A stretch of DNA of 64,000 nucleotides from CAZEHS01 sp964649745 (GTDB lineage Bacteria > Bacillota > Clostridia > Peptostreptococcales > Acidaminobacteraceae): assembly GCA_964649745.1 (NCBI GenBank), contig CAZYQI010000015.1, forward strand, positions 1 through 64,000, in the 5' to 3' direction. A program made the position numbers and the translations under genes. Every line of letters starts with the position of its first letter. Positions within the stretch are counted from its first letter, which is position 1. Below, piece by piece: positions 8,256 through 15,296 of the stretch. The notes beneath the pieces were generated by a model. The model was not told the DNA's origin and did no database searches. It saw nothing but the letters and a program-made list of their open reading frames with translations.

Positions 8256-9005
8256 TCACTTTCCGAATAGCTTTGCCACAGCCATTAAAACCGCCGCACC
8301 GGCTATTACAATCACCCCTGCATTTATCCCGCCTGACATATCTGCAAAAGATTGTCCAGAACCCGCAGCAGCCGCCGCAGTCCTTTGCTTCAGATAATCC
8401 ATCGATGTTGATATATCAGCCGTGTCATTGCTTCCAAGAAACGATAACTCATCTCTTTTCGTCCATTCTTCATCAGCCAACGCCCTTCTTCTAGCCGCTT
8501 CGTATGCCGCAAGGTTTTCAGCATCCTTTTCAGCGTTCCAGTTACCGTTTGTTTGACTGATAGAGGAAAAGTTATCCCAATCTCCTCTCAACACCGATCC
8601 AATTGTTTTTCCGGCCAGTAAAGCATTTATCTGGCTCAAATAACGTTGTGTGCTTACTGTCCCTTGCCCCGCATCAATAATCGCCTGAGCCCTGGCAGCT
8701 TCGGCACGCATGGCCACTTCACCTTTAGCCCTTGTATCAACCATATTCTGTTGCCACGGTTCCGTAATCCTCACGCCCTGGCTTTGAGCATTAACCGTTG
8801 TCAATGCCGCTGAACGCGATGCCGTGTTGCTGTTTTGAGAGATAATATTATTCACTGCCGCCACAGCCGCAGGAACCTTTTGTGAAGTCCAGTTACCAGT
8901 TGTTCCACCGGTGATTTTAAAACTGCCACCGGCTGTTACTATGGTATCCCCAACTTTAGCCGTTGAAGGCGCCTTTCCATCAGCACCGACCTTCAATGTT
9001 GCCAT
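8256..9005 (-). CDS. Structural protein with C-terminal membrane anchor, 249 aa
   Basis: The largest protein of the late operon. An N-terminal beta-rich stretch (about 1-50, Gly/Thr-rich) is followed by a long Ala/Gln/Glu-rich helical region (50-215) and a C-terminal hydrophobic anchor GVIVIAGAAVLMAVAKLFGK. The anchor shares the V-I-x2-G-A-A-V-L-M pattern with the lysozyme anchor. It is too helical to be a double jelly-roll capsid protein. I read it as a virion membrane protein linking the membrane to capsid or vertex, or one acting in genome delivery. ATG 9005 overlaps the previous stop. No homologue recognised. Confidence 0.7.
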   Translation of the reverse strand: MATLKVGADGKAPSTAKVGDTIVTAGGSFKITGGTTGNWTSQKVPAAVAAVNNIISQNSNTASRSAALTTVNAQSQGVRITEPWQQNMVDTRAKGEVAMRAEAARAQAIIDAGQGTVSTQRYLSQINALLAGKTIGSVLRGDWDNFSSISQTNGNWNAEKDAENLAAYEAARRRALADEEWTKRDELSFLGSNDTADISTSMDYLKQRTAAAAAGSGQSFADMSGGINAGVIVIAGAAVLMAVAKLFGK

Positions 9006-9169
9006 TATTTCACCGCCTTCTCTTTAGCCACTTTCTTTTCGTCCTGGGATGCTTTCACGGCATCTTTGAACGGTTTATGCTTTGCCGTTTCCGGTATTTC
9101 ATCCAGGGTAATTTTGCCCTGGGTAACCAGACGATCCAGCCAGTAGGCTTTCCCTCTTAGTTTAGACAT
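9005..9169 (-). CDS. Small basic phage protein, 54 aa
   Basis: 54 residues beginning MSKLRGKAYWLDRL, with a Lys-rich C terminus. The start at 9169 overlaps the stop of the previous gene (atgtctaa). The core LVTQGKITLDEIP slightly resembles the XkdX family of short phage proteins, not enough for a call. The longer in-frame version would overlap the upstream gene by more than 50 bp. Confidence 0.6.
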   Translation of the reverse strand: MSKLRGKAYWLDRLVTQGKITLDEIPETAKHKPFKDAVKASQDEKKVAKEKAVK

Positions 9170-9419
9170 TGGCCACCGCCCCATCTGATTGAAGGACGGC
9201 CAGTGCCAGTTCTTCAATCATTTCTCGAATTTCTGTGATTGGATCCACGAGTTCTTTTGTTTCAGCCCCTATATCATATGACAGATATTCAGTTTCTGTG
9301 ATTTCGCGGCCACTCACAAGCGTTTCCGTTGTCATTACGGCAACTTCGCCCGTTTTTATTTCCGTTGCCCGTTTAACATTGGACACACCATTCAGATTTT
9401 TTACGATATAAAATTTCAA
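9162..9419 (-). CDS. Small phage protein of unknown function, 85 aa
   Basis: 85 residues: beta-rich N-terminal half and an acidic, helical C-terminal half (DPITEIREMIEELALAVLQS). ATG 9419 overlaps the stop of the 180-residue gene (ATGA-type junction). It lies between the spike candidate and the membrane proteins, so a structural or assembly role is plausible. No family recognised. Confidence 0.6.
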   Translation of the reverse strand: MKFYIVKNLNGVSNVKRATEIKTGEVAVMTTETLVSGREITETEYLSYDIGAETKELVDPITEIREMIEELALAVLQSDGAVANV

Positions 9420-9958
9420 TCCAATTTCACCCCCCCAACAGATACCACATCATACGCAACCCTAAAATTACGCAATGTAACAGGACGAGAAGCAGTAACA
9501 GCGCGTAGATAACCTTGTAAAAGGTCACCCTTATTAACCGAAACATCCGCGCTTTTCACCGTATATGTGTCGTCTATTGAAAAAGCTTGCACAAGACCCC
9601 CATTTTTGTAAATGGACACGGTACCATCTCCAGCGCTGCCTTGTGTCCGACCTTCGACCATTACACGCACAATACCCGCTATTGGCGCCTGAATTTCTTT
9701 TAACTTTACGTCACTGGTACTTCCTGTGCCACGTTCCGTATCAACAGAATATTTTATATTTGCGGACGCGGAACATACATTTCCTAGTTCCTTTGTGCGG
9801 TCAATGGCCGCCCTTACCTTTGCGTTTACAGTTCCAGCTTCGTCTGATGCGTCCGCTTTTGCTCCGATCACTTCGTCCATCTTATTTTTTACGTCCAACA
9901 CCGCCGCAGATTGCCCGCCAAGCTGATAAGCCGCATATTGAGGATATCCCGTAGCCAT
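9416..9958 (-). CDS. Putative spike/receptor-binding protein, 180 aa
   Basis: 180 residues in two parts: a helical N-terminal half (about 1-80) rich in Ala, Lys and Asp, and a beta-rich C-terminal half (about 85-180) with regularly alternating hydrophobic residues (IAGIVRVMVEGRTQG, TVSIYKNGG, LQGYLRAVT, FRVAYDVVSVGG) that looks like a beta-sandwich or jelly roll. This layout is common in phage spike and fibre-head proteins. It directly follows the two capsid candidates, with an overlapping start. It could instead be a third capsid protein. Inference only. Confidence 0.55.
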   Translation of the reverse strand: MATGYPQYAAYQLGGQSAAVLDVKNKMDEVIGAKADASDEAGTVNAKVRAAIDRTKELGNVCSASANIKYSVDTERGTGSTSDVKLKEIQAPIAGIVRVMVEGRTQGSAGDGTVSIYKNGGLVQAFSIDDTYTVKSADVSVNKGDLLQGYLRAVTASRPVTLRNFRVAYDVVSVGGVKLD

Positions 9959-10347
9959 TAGATCACCCGCCTTTTGCCGCCGTAATAGTCGAGCGTTATA
10001 GCCATGTTGAGATCGTAGTCATAGGTATCGGAATCATTTTTTACTCTGATTTCGATGTAATTTCCACGATCAAAGGGCATGGTCACATCGTAGCGGTCAC
10101 GGTCATCATCACCGGCAAGGAAGTCATCTGCCCCGTCAGCGTGTTTTACCATGGCTTCGTATACTTCGCCCTGGCTGACCAGATATGGCCTAATTTTCAG
10201 CAGCCCCACGGCCCCTGAATAGATCCGGTTGTTTATTTCTTCGATTGTTCCCGGCTTCCGGAGATCGTATCGGAAGATCCGTTCCGTCCCATGGGTTACT
10301 GTGCCACGGAAGGTAACTATTTTCTTACTGTCCTCTCTCAACCTCAC
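9958..10347 (-). CDS. Putative single jelly-roll capsid protein, 129 aa
   Basis: 129 residues, almost entirely beta-rich, with the pattern expected for a compact single jelly roll: short strands broken by Gly/Asp turns, an acidic loop around FLAGDDDRDRYDVTMPF, then IEIRVKNDSD and DLNMAITLDYYGG as final strands. No signal peptide or membrane segment. It follows the 155-residue candidate after a terminator-like hairpin. Halopanivirales (P23-77, SH1) build capsids from two single-jelly-roll proteins encoded side by side downstream of the ATPase, and the order here is the same. The proteins here are smaller than any of those I know. Confidence 0.55.
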   Translation of the reverse strand: MRLREDSKKIVTFRGTVTHGTERIFRYDLRKPGTIEEINNRIYSGAVGLLKIRPYLVSQGEVYEAMVKHADGADDFLAGDDDRDRYDVTMPFDRGNYIEIRVKNDSDTYDYDLNMAITLDYYGGKRRVI

Positions 10348-10359
10348 CCCTCCTAATAA

Positions 10360-10389
10360 AATAGGCAGCCGGTTGAATGGCTGCCTATT
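10360..10389 (-). terminator. Partial terminator between capsid candidates
   Basis: AATAGGCAGCC and GGCTGCCTATT form a perfect 11-bp stem with an 8-nt loop, followed on the minus strand by TTATT. It lies directly after the 155-aa gene and before the 129-aa gene. A leaky terminator here would raise transcript levels of the upstream gene relative to those downstream, as seen after major coat genes of small phages. Confidence 0.7.
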
Positions 10390-10403
10390 CTGTTTTCAAT
10401 TGA

Positions 10404-10871
10404 TTAATCGACAACCTTGTACTTCGTGACGGACATCATCAGATCAGATGTGGCAAGCTTGAACGATTTTCCCGCATCGTATGCGATGAGTTCCAGAACG
10501 AGCTTTTTGTCTTGTGTGATGATAGCGCCAGACTCAGCCAGCGGAGTACGAAGGTTCACGGCTGACTGCCGGAGAGCGGCGAGGTCAAAGTTCCCAAGGA
10601 TCCGAACAGGCCGGTCCTCTTCGTCCCAGATACTGATCCGGAGTTTTCCGTTCATGTCAACGTCTGTTGAATCATTCGCGTCCATGAAGATCCGACCAAC
10701 CGCCGTATCAAGGCTTGCGTACGGTCCAAAACCCAGTTCCAAACCTTGGCCAGCGGGAACCTTATAGGAACCGATGAATTGAGGTTTGTTCTGTGTGCAG
10801 GCCGTTGTGGCGGCAATGTCCGTGAAGTTGGACAAGCGCATGACATCATGATAGCTTTCTACAAATTTCAT
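10404..10871 (-). CDS. Putative major capsid protein, 155 aa
   Basis: 155 residues, no membrane segment or signal peptide. Beta-prone strands alternate with Asp/Asn/Gly turns: FIGSYKVPAGQGLELGFGP, GRIFMDAND, GKLRISIWDEEDRPVRIL, KKLVLELIAYD and SVTKYKVVD. This fits a single jelly roll. Being the only late gene with its own strong downstream hairpin suggests the most abundant product. Position after the ATPase, a coiled-coil protein and a membrane protein matches the small-capsid-protein slot in P23-77-like phages. No direct homology recognised; a structure prediction would decide. Confidence 0.55.
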   Translation of the reverse strand: MKFVESYHDVMRLSNFTDIAATTACTQNKPQFIGSYKVPAGQGLELGFGPYASLDTAVGRIFMDANDSTDVDMNGKLRISIWDEEDRPVRILGNFDLAALRQSAVNLRTPLAESGAIITQDKKLVLELIAYDAGKSFKLATSDLMMSVTKYKVVD

Positions 10872-10883
10872 TCTGCTTTCCTC

Positions 10884-11138
10884 CTAGTACACGGATTTTT
10901 GCGGCTGTGCGGCCGCCGTTGGTGCTGGGATGATCGGGTCAATATTGTCTTTCAGCGGTCCCGGCATCACTCTGTTTGCCGTTTGGTAAAGCTTCTGGCC
11001 CCATGCGAACGTGAACAGGAGCACCATGCTGCCAAGTACCAGGGAGATGATATCTCCTACACTGGTAATGTTTCCGGTTCCACCGGTAGGCAGTTTGTAA
11101 TCACCCAATTTTGCCAATCTGAAAACCCCCTTTTCCAT
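10884..11138 (-). CDS. Single-span phage membrane protein, 84 aa
   Basis: 84 residues: Gly/Thr-rich N terminus, one membrane helix (ISLVLGSMVLLFTFAWG, about 30-47), then a Pro/Ala-rich tail. No cleavable signal peptide is evident. Size and architecture are reminiscent of an inovirus coat protein, but the accompanying genes do not fit a filamentous phage, so a membrane component of an icosahedral virion is more likely. ATG 11138 follows a weak gggggt ribosome binding site. Confidence 0.62.
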   Translation of the reverse strand: MEKGVFRLAKLGDYKLPTGGTGNITSVGDIISLVLGSMVLLFTFAWGQKLYQTANRVMPGPLKDNIDPIIPAPTAAAQPQKSVY

Positions 11139-11163
11139 GTATTAGTGTAGCTGTTTGGCTACA

Positions 11164-11532
11164 CTATACCATACGCTCATTTAGGGGTGCAAATAATTTT
11201 GCACTATCTGAACCATTCCGAACGATGAGGATTGAGTGTTCCAGGGTTTCTACTCTTCTCATCAGGTCCATGGCCATACGAAAGAGTTCGTTTTGTGTTT
11301 TAGCCTGGCTGATGATGTAATCCTGCAGCTCTGTTATTTTGGTTTCAGCGATACGGATGTTTTCGGCCTTTTCAGCGGTTTCCTGCTCTTTACTCTGCAT
11401 GGCCAGCAGTTCCGGAAGGATTCCCGACAGGCACGGATCCGCGCCGCGCTTTTGTTCAACCTGTCTTTTTATGGCCATTTTTTGGTAGAAGGTCATGCTG
11501 TCCCAGTTCTTGAGTGTTTCATTTGCATTCAT
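11164..11532 (-). CDS. Coiled-coil phage protein, 122 aa
   Basis: 122 residues, soluble and nearly all helical, with heptad-like spacing from about residue 48 to 110 (KITELQDYIISQ, FRMAMDLMRRVETLEH). The ATG at 11532 overlaps the end of the ATPase gene, so the two are translationally coupled. This suggests an assembly or scaffolding partner of the ATPase. No family recognised. Confidence 0.62.
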   Translation of the reverse strand: MNANETLKNWDSMTFYQKMAIKRQVEQKRGADPCLSGILPELLAMQSKEQETAEKAENIRIAETKITELQDYIISQAKTQNELFRMAMDLMRRVETLEHSILIVRNGSDSAKLFAPLNERMV

Positions 11533-12179
11533 TTTCTCATCAGCTCCTCTTTGTAGGGTCCATGGATGGTATAGCCATCATGCACACAGTACGAGTATTG
11601 CCCCCCTTTTTCAATCATTTGGCTGATATTGTTGTAATCTATTTTTTTTCTAGTGAAATACTCTCCATCCATACCCAGTCTAAATATAAATTTCTGATCA
11701 GACTGCACGAACAAGGTATATGGTACTTCTGCCGGCCGTTGGGTGATAAAGATTCCATGAAGGCCGAAGGTCAGGCCTCTGGTGGCCATCTTTATCAGTG
11801 CCGCTTTTGCGGGATGGATTCGGGTGGATATATGGCACTCATCCACGCCGAAGATCACGTTTTTCTGCTTGGTGAATCCAGATTCAAACAGCTTATTGAT
11901 AAGCGCCCGCAGCTCCAAGGCGGTTGTTTCATCGTCCAGGGAAGGACGGTAATCGATCTTTTCTCCGGCTTTCAGCGCCCTTATTATCTGGCCCATGGAG
12001 TGACGGCCATCGGCCACCATGAACGGTGTTTTGATATGTTGCGGATTAAAGAAAAGCACCGGCTTAGATGTTTTTCTAAGCCGGTTTATTACAAATTCAG
12101 TCTTTCCGTTTTGGGTCAGGCCGCAGACATAGGAGTGCTTACCGGAGAAGATATCACAGCCCGGAAGAGGGCGCGACAT
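11529..12179 (-). CDS. FtsK/HerA-type genome-packaging ATPase (A32-like)
   Basis: 216 residues, soluble. Walker A is GLTQNGKT (20-27), Walker B NVIFGVDE (107-114), and the third motif ITQRP (145-149) with the upstream TRG is characteristic of the FtsK/HerA superfamily, including the packaging ATPases of PRD1, PM2, STIV and P23-77. The length matches viral A32-like ATPases (about 200-250) and is shorter than cellular HerA. It lacks the membrane segment of inovirus pI/Zot. It is expected to pump the genome into a preformed capsid, and it anchors the late gene block. Confidence 0.82.
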   Translation of the reverse strand: MSRPLPGCDIFSGKHSYVCGLTQNGKTEFVINRLRKTSKPVLFFNPQHIKTPFMVADGRHSMGQIIRALKAGEKIDYRPSLDDETTALELRALINKLFESGFTKQKNVIFGVDECHISTRIHPAKAALIKMATRGLTFGLHGIFITQRPAEVPYTLFVQSDQKFIFRLGMDGEYFTRKKIDYNNISQMIEKGGQYSYCVHDGYTIHGPYKEELMRK

Positions 12180-12465
12180 GGCGCTTTTCCTCCATCAGAC
12201 GGATGCCACCAAATACAATATCAATGATGGCCAGTCCGAGATCACCGAGCAATCCTTCCACCCCACGGATGATTTGTGCAACGCCCATGGAGCTTTCAGG
12301 ATTCAGCGGATGATTCAACCGTTCTTCGATAGTTCCCTCCCCTGTTTGTGCTTTCAGCCATGAGAGATTCAACGAAAAGCCGCGAGGTTCTTGTGGGATT
12401 TCTTCCGGTTCCGGTACTGCTCCAGCGCTCTGCACTTCGTCCAAGATGCTTTGTTCATTGTCCAT
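12154..12465 (-). CDS. Acidic phage protein with hydrophobic C-terminal region, 103 aa
   Basis: 103 residues starting MDNEQSILDEVQS. The N-terminal half is Pro/Glu-rich and probably disordered; the C-terminal half (about 60-95) is a hydrophobic or amphipathic helix (IIRGVEGLLGDLGLAII). ATG 12465 is preferred because gaggagg is eight bases upstream. It overlaps the ATPase start by 26 bp. Membrane association is possible. No family recognised. Confidence 0.6.
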   Translation of the reverse strand: MDNEQSILDEVQSAGAVPEPEEIPQEPRGFSLNLSWLKAQTGEGTIEERLNHPLNPESSMGVAQIIRGVEGLLGDLGLAIIDIVFGGIRLMEEKRHVAPSSGL

Positions 12466-12479
12466 GTTCAACTCCTCCT

Positions 12480-12785
12480 CTATGCTATGTCCCATTCACT
12501 GGGATCCACGCCGTTTTTAACGCATACCTTGGTAAAACCTGCAGCTATGGCCGCTTTTTCTTCCGGTTTTTTTGGATTCAGCAGCCGCCACGTCCCTTCG
12601 GGTTTTTCCTTTTTTGCGGCCGGTTTTTTGGTTTCAGCTGCCGGAGCCGCAGCGCCTTCCGATTCTTCGAATATTTTTCTATAATTCGGTTCATTGTGTT
12701 TCATTTTTGCATGAAGGGCCATGGAACCACCTCTGGCCTTTGGGTTTTCCTTGGCTATGAAGCCGCACAGCTTACATTTCATCAT
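12480..12785 (-). CDS. Small zinc-finger phage protein, 101 aa
   Basis: 101 residues beginning MMKCKLCGF. A C-x2-C pair near the start and H-x4-H about 20 residues later (MALHAKMKH) form a C2H2-like zinc finger. A Lys/Ala/Pro-rich linker follows, then a conserved-looking C-terminal block (EEKAAIAAGFTKVC). ATG 12785 follows gggagg and overlaps the previous stop. It is likely a nucleic-acid-binding regulator or an early-late switch protein; the target is unknown. Confidence 0.65.
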   Translation of the reverse strand: MMKCKLCGFIAKENPKARGGSMALHAKMKHNEPNYRKIFEESEGAAAPAAETKKPAAKKEKPEGTWRLLNPKKPEEKAAIAAGFTKVCVKNGVDPSEWDIA

Positions 12786-13053
12786 CCGGCAGACCTCCCG
12801 AATAACCATATACTTCACCAAGACTAAGAATCACCTTATCATCCGGCAAGAACGGAGCACCCGAAAGAATATACGTCACATCAGCAAAAACCGCCCTGCC
12901 TGTATATTTTTCCGTTTCCTGGTCAAATTCTCGAAGAACCAGCATATCACCAACCTCAAAACACCTATCATTTACCCTGATTTCAAATTTTTTTTCTCCG
13001 GCCACCAGAGGCTCAAAATATTCAGGCCACACTTTCAATCGGTGTTTCATCAT
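12772..13053 (-). CDS. DUF3850 / ASCH-domain protein
   Basis: 93 residues starting MMKHRLKVWPEYF. It matches the DUF3850 form of the ASCH/PUA-like fold: a conserved HxLKxWPEYFEPLxxGxKxFEIR start, followed by FEVGDMLVLREFD and a final beta segment. ASCH proteins bind RNA or modified nucleotides and are common as small early genes in Firmicutes phages. The start is placed at 13053 after ggaga-aggggg; the longer in-frame reading runs into the 45-aa gene. Confidence 0.8.
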   Translation of the reverse strand: MMKHRLKVWPEYFEPLVAGEKKFEIRVNDRCFEVGDMLVLREFDQETEKYTGRAVFADVTYILSGAPFLPDDKVILSLGEVYGYSGGLPDDEM

Positions 13054-13057
13054 CACA

Positions 13058-13195
13058 CTACCCCCTTCTCCAATTTCCGCATACATTGCGGCGGCTTGAT
13101 TGCGGTTTATAAGGCAAATCACCAATGAAATACGTTTTTACGACTGACGCTTTACATTTACTTTTATACAGGCAATTTTCACACGTCTTTTTCAT
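13058..13195 (-). CDS. Tiny cysteine-rich (zinc-ribbon-like) protein, 45 aa
   Basis: 45 residues with cysteines at CENCLYKSKC (positions 5, 8, 14) and VCGNW (39). ATG 13195 follows gggggc, and the TAG lies five bases before the next start. Four cysteines in this spacing could bind one zinc or an Fe-S centre. It is the first gene downstream of the origin-like region. No family recognised. Confidence 0.6.
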   Translation of the reverse strand: MKKTCENCLYKSKCKASVVKTYFIGDLPYKPQSSRRNVCGNWRRG

Positions 13196-13222
13196 GCAGC
13201 CCCCTTTTGAACAGCTGGAATC

Positions 13223-13319
13223 GTGCGTTTTATGCACTACCTGCAGGTAGTGTTTTTATTGCACAATTCCGGAATTGTATTTTATAAGCACGCGACCTGG
13301 TCGAGTCTATAAAATGCAC
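13223..13319. other. Candidate phage origin or packaging signal: repeats plus palindromes
   Basis: Three repeat-plus-palindrome units follow one another. The repeats are TTTTATGCAC (13228), TTTTTATTGCAC (13253) and TTTTATAAGCAC (13280), about 26 bp apart. The palindromes are CACTACCTGCAGGTAGTG (13235-13252), ACAATTCCGGAATTGT (13263-13278) and CGACCTGGTCG (13293-13303). The outer arms GTGCGTTTTAT (13223-13233) and ATAAAATGCAC (13309-13319) are complementary with one G-T pair, so a single strand can fold as a closed three-hairpin cloverleaf. Iteron-like spacing suggests protein binding; stacked hairpins resemble ssDNA-phage origin and packaging regions. Confidence 0.7.
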
Positions 13320-13573
13320 ATTTCATCTGGTTTAATCATCAATTTCACCACTACACCCGGATAATAGCACATACCTTCACGTGTATTTTTAAATATTCCT
13401 TTTTCACAAAGAGTCTTGCAAGCCTTGTAAACAGCACTTTTACTTAGTCCGCTTTTTTGAATAATCCAGTTAATATCCAAAGTTCCAGAGTATCCAATCG
13501 GGCATTTGTCAGCCGCCATCCACACTTTTAATTCAGTCCCACTTATATCGCTAAGCCGAATCTTAATATTCAT
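13307..13573 (-). CDS. Winged-helix DNA-binding protein, 88 aa
   Basis: 88 residues with a winged-helix pattern: helix-turn-helix INWIIQKSGLSKSAVYKACKT, then CEKGIFKNTREGMCYYPG as wing strands. The layout resembles the N-terminal domain of plasmid replication initiators and small phage regulators. Its 3' end overlaps the repeat/palindrome region by 13 bases, which makes that region its obvious candidate target. Role (repressor or replication control) is inferred. Confidence 0.7.
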   Translation of the reverse strand: MNIKIRLSDISGTELKVWMAADKCPIGYSGTLDINWIIQKSGLSKSAVYKACKTLCEKGIFKNTREGMCYYPGVVVKLMIKPDEMCIL

Positions 13574-13791
13574 GCCATACTCTCCTTTTCATACATAGCA
13601 CAGAACCATTCCCGCTCTTGAGCCAATAGCGCCGATGAAGCCATACAGATTCTTTGCCACCCCATAGTGCGGACTAGTTCCGAGATCCGCAGGTCTTTTT
13701 CGGCCAGTGAAGCCATGGCTTCTTTTTCCCTGGGCCATCCACAGTTCCGAATTTCACGGATCACATGGCCCCAGGCTTCGGCGGCGCTCAT
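13570..13791 (-). CDS. Small phage protein of unknown function, 73 aa
   Basis: 73 residues beginning MSAAEAWGHVIREIRNCGW, largely helical with several Trp, Met and Cys. ATG 13791 follows gggaggt and overlaps the previous stop. It overlaps the winged-helix gene by a 4-bp ATGA-type junction. No family recognised. Confidence 0.6.
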   Translation of the reverse strand: MSAAEAWGHVIREIRNCGWPREKEAMASLAEKDLRISELVRTMGWQRICMASSALLAQEREWFCAMYEKESMA

Positions 13792-14117
13792 GCAACCTCC
13801 CTTCTTCCTTCTTCGAGAAACAACCAATCTGCAATTCCCGTTTTCGCCAAGGCTTGCATAACCGGCATCTGACGCTCTGTATCCGAGCCGGTAAGCGTAT
13901 ATGTCACACTTTCAAGCTTGCCCCATTTATACATAATTTCATTTTCTCTATATTCAGACGGCCATTCCGTATATTTTTCGATTTCTTCCAGAAGATCGCC
14001 TGTAATAACTTTTATGACTATTTCACACCGTTGTTTAATTTCAAATAGATCCATATACCCGTCAATAGTCAATTTCTCATGTTCTTCAATTCGACGCATT
14101 CCTATATACCTTTCCAT
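13788..14117 (-). CDS. Phage protein of unknown function, 109 aa
   Basis: 109 residues, acidic, mixed alpha/beta; no membrane segment or recognisable motif. The ATG at 14117 is one base after the Rep stop codon and follows aagggg, so it is translationally coupled to Rep. A replication accessory role is plausible from position only. Confidence 0.6.
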   Translation of the reverse strand: MERYIGMRRIEEHEKLTIDGYMDLFEIKQRCEIVIKVITGDLLEEIEKYTEWPSEYRENEIMYKWGKLESVTYTLTGSDTERQMPVMQALAKTGIADWLFLEEGRREVA

Positions 14118-14118
14118 T

Positions 14119-15294
14119 TCAGCACACCCCTTCCCTTAGTTCCCAGACTTTGATTCCTTCCTGGCCTTCTGCCACTGTGCCTTTTTTATAGCCTTTTGCC
14201 GTTCGAATGCCTTCGACATTAGGACCATGATTCCTATACGCACGGCCCACCTTGCAACGTGCCACAGTATGATCCATAGACTCACGCCTATCCAGATTAT
14301 TAACCAGCTCAGTTTTGTTCCTCCCTTCGTGCCATAGTCTTGATTTCAGATATTCCATTTCCCCAGGGTTTTCTAATTCTCCCTCAGGATCCACCACCCA
14401 ATCGAAAGGTACATCACCCGCCCAATAGTAACCGCCGCCCACCACAGCAAAACCGAAACCTTTGATTTTGTTGAACGCTCCGATCAGCTCATACATTGGT
14501 TCCTTTTTCTGCCCCGGGATTGAAAACTTTCGGCTGAATGAATACAACCGCCGCCTAAACTCCCAGAGATATGACAGGCCCAACAGGGACCACCCTTCCA
14601 TTTTCGTGATGTACTTGACTATGTACCTTGAGATATTCGCGTGGCCATTTTTCAGGTCTATGATTCCATGCCCCCAGAGATCCGCGAGAACAGGGTTATA
14701 TTCAAGCCATTTGAGCCATGGAAAAAACATATGTATATGTGGGTAACCAGTACCGGCCTGTTCTTCAAGTGTCCAGACATATGTGAGGCGGCGCTTTTTG
14801 TTCGATTGTTTCCGCTGCCTGTGTTTATTGAGCCGTTCCAGAAATTCAGACATCATCCGTCCGATATTCGCCCAGGCTTTTTCACGGGTCATTTTTCTTG
14901 GAGCTATGGTCAGCGTCAGGAATATTCCGTGTCCACCTTTATTGTGTCGAAGCTTCCCACGCACCCGCCCCTGGGTGTTCTTCCTTCCCTTGTCGGTATA
15001 GCGGCTGCTGTTCGCCGGACGTATGATCCGATAAGCGCCGGTGTCGATATTCCGGAGAACGATGGCCGATGATTCCAGGAGATCCACTGATCCGCAAAAT
15101 TCATCTATTTGTCTGGCCTCATCGGAGTTAATCTGATGGAGGTTCAGTTCCGGTGCACTTCCTGCCCCTGTCGGAATTATTCTAAGTACGTTTTCAAGGC
15201 TTACAGGTATTGAAAGACGATAATCAAGATGCTTTTCTACTTCCCACAGACACTCTTCTCTGCTCCGAGTTTCTTGTTTTCCTTTTCCAGACAA
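14119..15294 (-). CDS. rep: HUH rolling-circle replication initiator (phage Rep, gpA-like)
   Basis: 391 residues. The three HUH motifs are visible: motif 1 IFLTLTI (124-130), motif 2 YPHIHMF with the metal-binding His186 and His188, and motif 3 RYIVKYITK with Tyr224 and Tyr228 (Y-x3-Y) and Lys231. Two tyrosines in this spacing define the superfamily I initiators of phiX174 (gpA), P2 and PM2, which nick one strand and stay covalently attached. The protein should start rolling-circle replication of a circular genome. There is no helicase domain. The start is TTG at 15294, nine bases after a ggggg ribosome binding site that sits inside a hairpin. Confidence 0.88.
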   Translation of the reverse strand: MSGKGKQETRSREECLWEVEKHLDYRLSIPVSLENVLRIIPTGAGSAPELNLHQINSDEARQIDEFCGSVDLLESSAIVLRNIDTGAYRIIRPANSSRYTDKGRKNTQGRVRGKLRHNKGGHGIFLTLTIAPRKMTREKAWANIGRMMSEFLERLNKHRQRKQSNKKRRLTYVWTLEEQAGTGYPHIHMFFPWLKWLEYNPVLADLWGHGIIDLKNGHANISRYIVKYITKMEGWSLLGLSYLWEFRRRLYSFSRKFSIPGQKKEPMYELIGAFNKIKGFGFAVVGGGYYWAGDVPFDWVVDPEGELENPGEMEYLKSRLWHEGRNKTELVNNLDRRESMDHTVARCKVGRAYRNHGPNVEGIRTAKGYKKGTVAEGQEGIKVWELREGVC

Positions 15295-15296
15295 AA

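Noticed and set aside
8256..9005. 249-aa protein as a double jelly-roll major capsid protein
   Set aside because: Most of it is Ala/Glu/Gln-rich helix and it ends in a membrane anchor, so it cannot hold two jelly rolls.
13223..13319. Cloverleaf as a tRNA gene
   Set aside because: There is no T-loop, anticodon-loop or acceptor pattern, and the stem lengths do not fit a tRNA.
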